A DNA stretch of 64,000 nucleotides from Verrucomicrobiaceae bacterium (GTDB lineage Bacteria; Verrucomicrobiota; Verrucomicrobiia; Verrucomicrobiales; Verrucomicrobiaceae), in contig JAEUHN010000001.1 of assembly GCA_016795365.1 (NCBI GenBank), positions 124,001-188,000 of the forward strand, written 5' to 3'. The notes under the pieces are model-generated. The model saw nothing but the letters and a program-made list of their open reading frames with translations, had not been told where the DNA came from and did no database searches. Below, in pieces: positions 60,051-64,000 of this stretch. The stretch's first letter is position 1. The number at the start of each line of letters is the position of its first letter. The translations under genes and the position numbers were made by a program.

Positions 60051-60593
60051 ATGAAACTGACCAAACGTGGCGAGTATGCTCTGCGCACCTTGATTCGTCT
60101 CGGCATCGCCGAGCGGATGAAGGAGGGCGTCATTTCGGTCTCGAACCTGGCCCAGCAGGAGATGCTGCCGTTCAAGTTCCTGGAAGCCATCTTGTTCGAG
60201 CTTCGCACAGCTGGCTACGTTGAGAGCACGCGCGGCAAGTATGGCGGCACCAAGCTGGCGAAGCCCATGAAGGCCATCAAGATGGGCGAGGTGGTGCGCT
60301 TGATTGATGGCAAGCTGGCCCCCATCGGATGCGCCAGTGAGACCGAATATGAGAAGTGCTCCTGCCCGGATGAAGATCACTGCGGACTGCGCATGCTGAT
60401 GATCGACGTGCGCAATGCCATCGCCAACATCCTGGACCGCTACACTCTGGAACACGTCGTGGAGGTCACCCTGCGAAAGCAGGAGCGCGACCTCGCTGCG
60501 AAAACGAAGGCGAAAAAGAAAACCTCCAAGGGCCGTCATGCCGATCCCGCAGATGGCTTCCTCGCAGCCCTGCTCGATTCAAATCCTTCCTGA
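60051..60593 (+). CDS. Rrf2-family transcriptional regulator
   Basis: 180 residues. The N-terminal winged helix is typical of Rrf2: LTKRGEYALRTLIRLGIAER, FKFLEAILFELRTAGYVEST and GKYGGTKLAKP. Four cysteines in C-x8-C-x-C-x5-C (GCASETEYEKCSCPDEDHCG) sit where IscR and relatives bind an iron-sulfur cluster, though the spacing differs from IscR (C-x5-C-x5-C). A basic C-terminal tail follows. The next gene is an SLC13 carrier nine bases downstream, suggesting control of anion (perhaps sulfate) uptake, like CymR for sulfur. Iron-sulfur or redox sensing is inferred from the cysteines. Confidence 0.9.
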   Translation: MKLTKRGEYALRTLIRLGIAERMKEGVISVSNLAQQEMLPFKFLEAILFELRTAGYVESTRGKYGGTKLAKPMKAIKMGEVVRLIDGKLAPIGCASETEYEKCSCPDEDHCGLRMLMIDVRNAIANILDRYTLEHVVEVTLRKQERDLAAKTKAKKKTSKGRHADPADGFLAALLDSNPS

Positions 60594-60602
60594 CCTCGCT
60601 AC

Positions 60603-62432
60603 ATGCCTCCCGATCAGATCTTTGTTTGTATTCTCGTGCTGCTCACCGTGGCCATGTTCGTCTGGGAGAAGTTTGCTCCCGACGTCGTGTCGATGGGTGC
60701 ACTCTTCCTGCTGCTGGTCGTTCCCTTCAATGGACACCCGATCCTCAGCCCCTCGGACAAGGCGACTCAGACAGCGATCCTCGGCAATATCTTTGGCAAC
60801 AATGCCATCCTCACCGTCGCCTTTATGTTCATCGTCGGTGCTGCGGTGGAGCGCACAGGCCTCGCTGAAGCCTTTGGCCATTGGTTCGAGCGCATCGCAG
60901 GCAGTGGCGGACGGCGCACGGTGCTGATGCTGGGACTGCTGGCCATCCCCATCAGTGCTTTCCTCAACAACACCACGGTGGTGGTGGTTTTTATCCCGAT
61001 GGTGCTGGGTCTGTGCCGCCGGAAGCAGCTCATTCCATCACATTACCTGATTCCCCTGTCCTATTTCGCCATCGCAGGCGGCATGTGCACGATCATCGGA
61101 ACGAGCACCAATCTCGTGGTTAATGGGATCGTGAAGCAGAAAGGTCTCCATGCGTTCCAAATGTTCGACATCGCCCCCCTGGGCATCACGCTGTCGTTGG
61201 GAATCCTCGTCTTCATGGTTCTCTTTGGCAGGCGAATGCTGCCCGAGCGTCCGAGCCTCGCGGTGCTCATCGACAGCGAGAGTTCACACGAGTTCCTGAT
61301 CGCCGCGATCATCGGACAGGACTCGCAACTGGTGAATGCCACCCTGGGCAAATCACCCCTGGGGGCCATGAAACGCCTGCGCCTCATCGAGGTGCGCCGC
61401 AGTGGCAATCGCGTGGAGACTCCGCTCAATGAACTCCAGTTCGAAGCCGGGGATCGTGTGATCTTGAAGTGCCATTGCTCCAGTGACCAAAGCAAGGCCG
61501 AAATCGAAGCGAAGGTGAAGGCGGACCTCGGCCTCACCTACGTCCACACGGAGCCTGCAGTGCTGATGGAAGGCATGATCGGTCCGCATTCCACACTGGT
61601 GGGCAAGAGCCTGGTGGACATCAATTTCCGCCAGCACTTCGGCGTGCTCATCGTGGCGCTGCATCGCGAGGGTGAGAACCAGCGGGACAAGTTTGAGCGC
61701 ATCAAGCTGGAGGTCGGTGACACCCTCTTGCTCGAAGGATCAAAGGAGCGAATGACCGAGCTGTTCGCCAGTGGTGACTTCATCAACCTGAGCGAAGTGA
61801 AGCCCAAGACCAAGCCCCAGCCATCGATGCCTGGGTATCGCGCCAGCCGCTCATGGGTGGCGCTCACGGCGCTCGCCGCAGTCGTCGTGCTGGGCTCCAT
61901 CGACTTCATTCCCTTTGAGTGGGTAGCGCTGGGAGCCGCCCTGCTGGTGACGTTGGGTGGCTGCCTCAAGAGGGATGAGATCTATGCCGCCGTGGACTGG
62001 CCCATCATCATCATGATCCTGGGCACGCTGGGGCTTGGCGTGGCCATGGACAAGACCGGCGCAGCCAAGACCATCGTTCATTACCTCATGGAAGTGGTGG
62101 GCACCTGGGACAAGAGTCTCATCGTTTCCGCCGTGCTGCTGCTGAGCATCGTGCTCACCGAACTGCTGAGCAACAACGCCGTCGCCGCCCTGCTCACGCC
62201 ACTCGCGATTCAACTCGGCGCGGATCTCGGGTGCGATCCACGTCCTTTCATCGTTGCCGTGATGGCGGGTGCCAGCATCGGGTTTGCGATTCCCGCGGGC
62301 TATCAGACGCACATGCTGGTTTACAGCGCGGGCGGCTACAAATTCAGCGACTTCTTCCGCATCGGCCTGGTGATGGACTTGATCTGCTGGGTGCTGGGAT
62401 CGATCGCAATCCCGCTCATCTGGCCGGTGTGA
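60603..62432 (+). CDS. SLC13-family anion carrier with TrkA-C domains
   Basis: 609 residues. Membrane halves (about 1-215 and 410-609) flank two soluble TrkA-C (RCK-C) domains (about 225-390). The DASS signatures are FLNNTTVVVVFIP and IIGTSTNLVVNG in the first half and ELLSNNAVAALLTPLA in the second. Relatives carry sulfate, phosphate or dicarboxylates with sodium. Because the regulator just upstream is Rrf2 type and the genome carries a sulfur cluster nearby, sulfate is the leading guess. The 3' end overlaps the convergent glycosyltransferase gene by 17 bases. Confidence 0.92.
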   Translation: MPPDQIFVCILVLLTVAMFVWEKFAPDVVSMGALFLLLVVPFNGHPILSPSDKATQTAILGNIFGNNAILTVAFMFIVGAAVERTGLAEAFGHWFERIAGSGGRRTVLMLGLLAIPISAFLNNTTVVVVFIPMVLGLCRRKQLIPSHYLIPLSYFAIAGGMCTIIGTSTNLVVNGIVKQKGLHAFQMFDIAPLGITLSLGILVFMVLFGRRMLPERPSLAVLIDSESSHEFLIAAIIGQDSQLVNATLGKSPLGAMKRLRLIEVRRSGNRVETPLNELQFEAGDRVILKCHCSSDQSKAEIEAKVKADLGLTYVHTEPAVLMEGMIGPHSTLVGKSLVDINFRQHFGVLIVALHREGENQRDKFERIKLEVGDTLLLEGSKERMTELFASGDFINLSEVKPKTKPQPSMPGYRASRSWVALTALAAVVVLGSIDFIPFEWVALGAALLVTLGGCLKRDEIYAAVDWPIIIMILGTLGLGVAMDKTGAAKTIVHYLMEVVGTWDKSLIVSAVLLLSIVLTELLSNNAVAALLTPLAIQLGADLGCDPRPFIVAVMAGASIGFAIPAGYQTHMLVYSAGGYKFSDFFRIGLVMDLICWVLGSIAIPLIWPV

Positions 62433-63573
62433 CGAGGCGCATCGCGTCATCATAGACGGCCTCCAGCTTGGCGATCTGCGCGGTGCTCTCGAACTGCTCG
62501 CGCACATCCGCAGCGGCGGCCTCGCTCATCGTTGGCCAGAGTCCGCCCGTGAGCTTCAACATCGAATCGAAGAGTCCGTCCACATCGCGTTCGGGCACGA
62601 GCAGACCAGTCACACCGTTGCGCACAGCCTCAGGGATGCCGCCGTGCAAGGTGGCGATCACGGGCAAGCCCGTGGCCATGGCTTCCAGCATGGCGTTCGG
62701 AATGCCCTCCTGGTTGCCATCCTCGGTGATGCGACTCGGATGGATGAAGAGATGCGATTCGTGGTAGAGCTGGCACAACGCGCCCCCCTTCAAGAATCCG
62801 GCAAAGGTGACGTTGTTCGCGAGCCCTAGTTCATCGCGGAGCTTGGTCAAGGGATCGAGCAAAGGCCCCTCGCCAGCGATCGTGAAATGCGCGGTGGGAT
62901 TGATCTTCACGAAGCGGGCGAAAGCATGGAGCGCATCGTCCAGCCCCTTCTTCTCGATCAGGCGGCAGGCCTGCACGAAGCGCCACGAACCATCCGCCGG
63001 AGCGATGCGTGCAATCTTGGTAAACTGATCCATCGGAATGCCCGTGCGATTCACACGCAGCTTGGATTCGGGGCAGCCAAGTTCGCGCAGGCGATCGAGC
63101 AGCGAGTTTGATCGAGCGAGCACCAGCGTGGTGGTTTGCAGCAGTTCTCGCAGGCGCGGTTCATAGCTGGGATCGTGCGCGCGAGCCTGCACGTCCATGC
63201 CGTGGAAGGAGACGACGCTCGGCCCTGGCCAGCGCTTGAGAAACGGCAGCAAATGCACGCCCGTGTGGCCGAAGTAAACGTGCAGCACATCGGCATGACG
63301 ACGCTCCAGGATCTTCGCCAGCACACCATACTCGCCGCGATAAACGATGGGGGGCTCGCGCTTGATATACTTGAGCCAGAAACGCCGGATGAAGTTGCTG
63401 CGCACAGCGGGAGCCAGCTCCACGGCACCATCGGGCATGGGGTAGAGGTCCTCGCACTTGCGCTCCTTCGTAATCACAAAGGTCTGCCATGCCCGCAGTC
63501 CGGTGATCTGCCGGTAGATGTGCAGCATCTCAGGCTTCAGAAACGTGGTGCAGTAGCTTGCGACGGTGGGCAT
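62416..63573 (-). CDS. GT4 glycosyltransferase
   Basis: 385 residues with the GT-B fold. The donor-binding C-terminal half shows FVQACRLIEKKGLDDALHAF, FTIAGEGPLLDPLTKL and an E-x7-E element in EDGNQEGIPNAMLEAMATGL, followed by PVIATLHGGIPEAV. It is close to WcaL/colanic-acid or other exopolysaccharide mannosyl/glucosyltransferases. No membrane segment was seen. The stop lies inside the 3' end of the SLC13 gene (convergent overlap). Confidence 0.92.
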   Translation of the reverse strand: MPTVASYCTTFLKPEMLHIYRQITGLRAWQTFVITKERKCEDLYPMPDGAVELAPAVRSNFIRRFWLKYIKREPPIVYRGEYGVLAKILERRHADVLHVYFGHTGVHLLPFLKRWPGPSVVSFHGMDVQARAHDPSYEPRLRELLQTTTLVLARSNSLLDRLRELGCPESKLRVNRTGIPMDQFTKIARIAPADGSWRFVQACRLIEKKGLDDALHAFARFVKINPTAHFTIAGEGPLLDPLTKLRDELGLANNVTFAGFLKGGALCQLYHESHLFIHPSRITEDGNQEGIPNAMLEAMATGLPVIATLHGGIPEAVRNGVTGLLVPERDVDGLFDSMLKLTGGLWPTMSEAAAADVREQFESTAQIAKLEAVYDDAMRLVTPAR

Positions 63574-63600
63574 GGGACACGTCCTGAGTCTGGCAGCTTC

Positions 63601-64000
63601 CTACATCGTGCCATGCACCGACATCTCGCCGATGCGCTGATCGAGGTAGGTCTTGAACTCATCAATGCCTTCGCCCGTGTCGGCTGAGATGGCGATGAGC
63701 TTGATGCGTTTGAAGCGCTCCTTGAGGCGGGCAATGTTCTCGGCGGCCTCGGGCAGATCGATCTTGTTGGCAACGATGAACCAGTGACGCTTCGACAGCT
63801 CCGTGGAGTAGAGTTTCACCTCGGTGCGCAGCGTCTCGATGTCTGCCACCGGATCACGCCCTTCGCTGCCTGCGGCATCGACGACGAAGATCAGACTGCG
63901 GCAGCGCATGATGTGACGCAGGAAGTCATGGCCCAGGCCGATGTTCTGGCTGGCACCTTCGATGAGCCCAGGAATGTCCGCCATGGTGCCACGGCGGAAG
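63601..64000 (-). CDS. obg: GTPase Obg/CgtA, 3' part only
   Basis: The gene enters from beyond the window: codons upstream of the ATG at 63984 remain in frame (FRRGT before MADIPGLIEG). The visible part has the G3 region ADIPGLIEGASQNIGLGHDF, an FLRHIMRCRSLIFVVDAA helix, the G4 base motif NKIDLP and the G5-like ISADTGEGID, all typical of Obg, which binds the 50S ribosome subunit and acts in assembly and stress. The Obg-specific glycine-rich N-terminus and the P-loop lie outside. The gene ends 27 bases before the GT4 start on the same strand. Confidence 0.93.
   Translation of the reverse strand, partial: FRRGTMADIPGLIEGASQNIGLGHDFLRHIMRCRSLIFVVDAAGSEGRDPVADIETLRTEVKLYSTELSKRHWFIVANKIDLPEAAENIARLKERFKRIKLIAISADTGEGIDEFKTYLDQRIGEMSVHGTM

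Noticed and set aside
1-64000. tRNA, rRNA, insertion sequences or prophage genes
   Set aside because: No T-arm-like GTTCGAATCC pattern with paired arms, no rRNA core sequence and no transposase, integrase or phage structural motif was noticed by eye; a covariance-model search would be more sensitive.

Overview
The window looks like chromosomal DNA of a free-living member of the Verrucomicrobiota, most like Verrucomicrobiaceae/Prosthecobacter relatives. That placement is an inference from gene families: a DUF1553 (planctomycete cytochrome-c type) plus DUF1501 gene pair, a CE15 glucuronoyl esterase, a PEP-CTERM protein with autotransporter-type beta-strand repeats, a SHD1-domain protein, a BlaI/BlaR1 pair whose sensor part is a chain of Ig-like domains, and a very large secreted TPR protein. 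Base composition is evenly GC-rich. I saw no rRNA, tRNA, CRISPR array, transposase or prophage gene.

Layout. 1-4180: DUF1553, DUF1501 and glucuronoyl esterase genes (polymer degradation). 4238-8491, reverse strand: a tightly packed four-gene operon of an NrtR-like Nudix regulator/hydrolase, a SIR2-like NAD-binding protein with near-identical TPR repeats, a macrodomain hydrolase and an ADP-ribosylglycohydrolase. This NAD+/ADP-ribose module is the best candidate for an undescribed system. 8619-11595, reverse: a small unknown gene, guaA, gmk and a small phosphatase. 11676-16314: histidine kinase, OmpR-type response regulator and an ankyrin protein. The kinase and ankyrin genes share a nearly identical promoter made of two adjacent 11-bp direct repeats, a TATCCT box and a start codon 6-7 bases later (apparently leaderless mRNA). 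16323-31281, reverse: a long same-strand run of a DCC thiol-oxidoreductase, gpmI, a 2916-residue TPR protein, an M20 peptidase, a YwqK-like lipoprotein and a GH/GT2 fusion.

31432-39972, forward: an STN-domain protein, an SDR, then a sulfur cluster (YezD, porin, sulfonate-type binding lipoprotein, cysK) containing a 105-nt long hairpin, an aspartoacylase-type hydrolase and a PEP-CTERM surface protein. The matching ABC ATPase and permease lie apart at 52015-53582, and an Rrf2 regulator with an SLC13 carrier at 60051-62432 may also belong to sulfur metabolism. 40006-45106: a CorC-like protein, then a metal-response block. Reverse-strand genes in the order anti-sigma, periplasmic sensor, ECF sigma reproduce the cnrYXH layout, and they diverge from a multicopper oxidase that carries an outer-membrane-like beta-barrel tail; a TRASH/YHS lipoprotein follows. 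45317-51660: two HupE/UreJ proteins, a TonB-dependent receptor and TonB-ExbB-ExbD, which together look like a metal uptake system. 53618-60000: a SHD1-domain protein, an aminotransferase and the BlaI/M56 pair. 62416-64000, reverse: a GT4 glycosyltransferase and the 3' part of obg.

Dispersed palindromic intergenic elements (13550-13652, 46381-46525, 48705-48761) and a relic copy of the corC 3' end (45221-45269) are also present.
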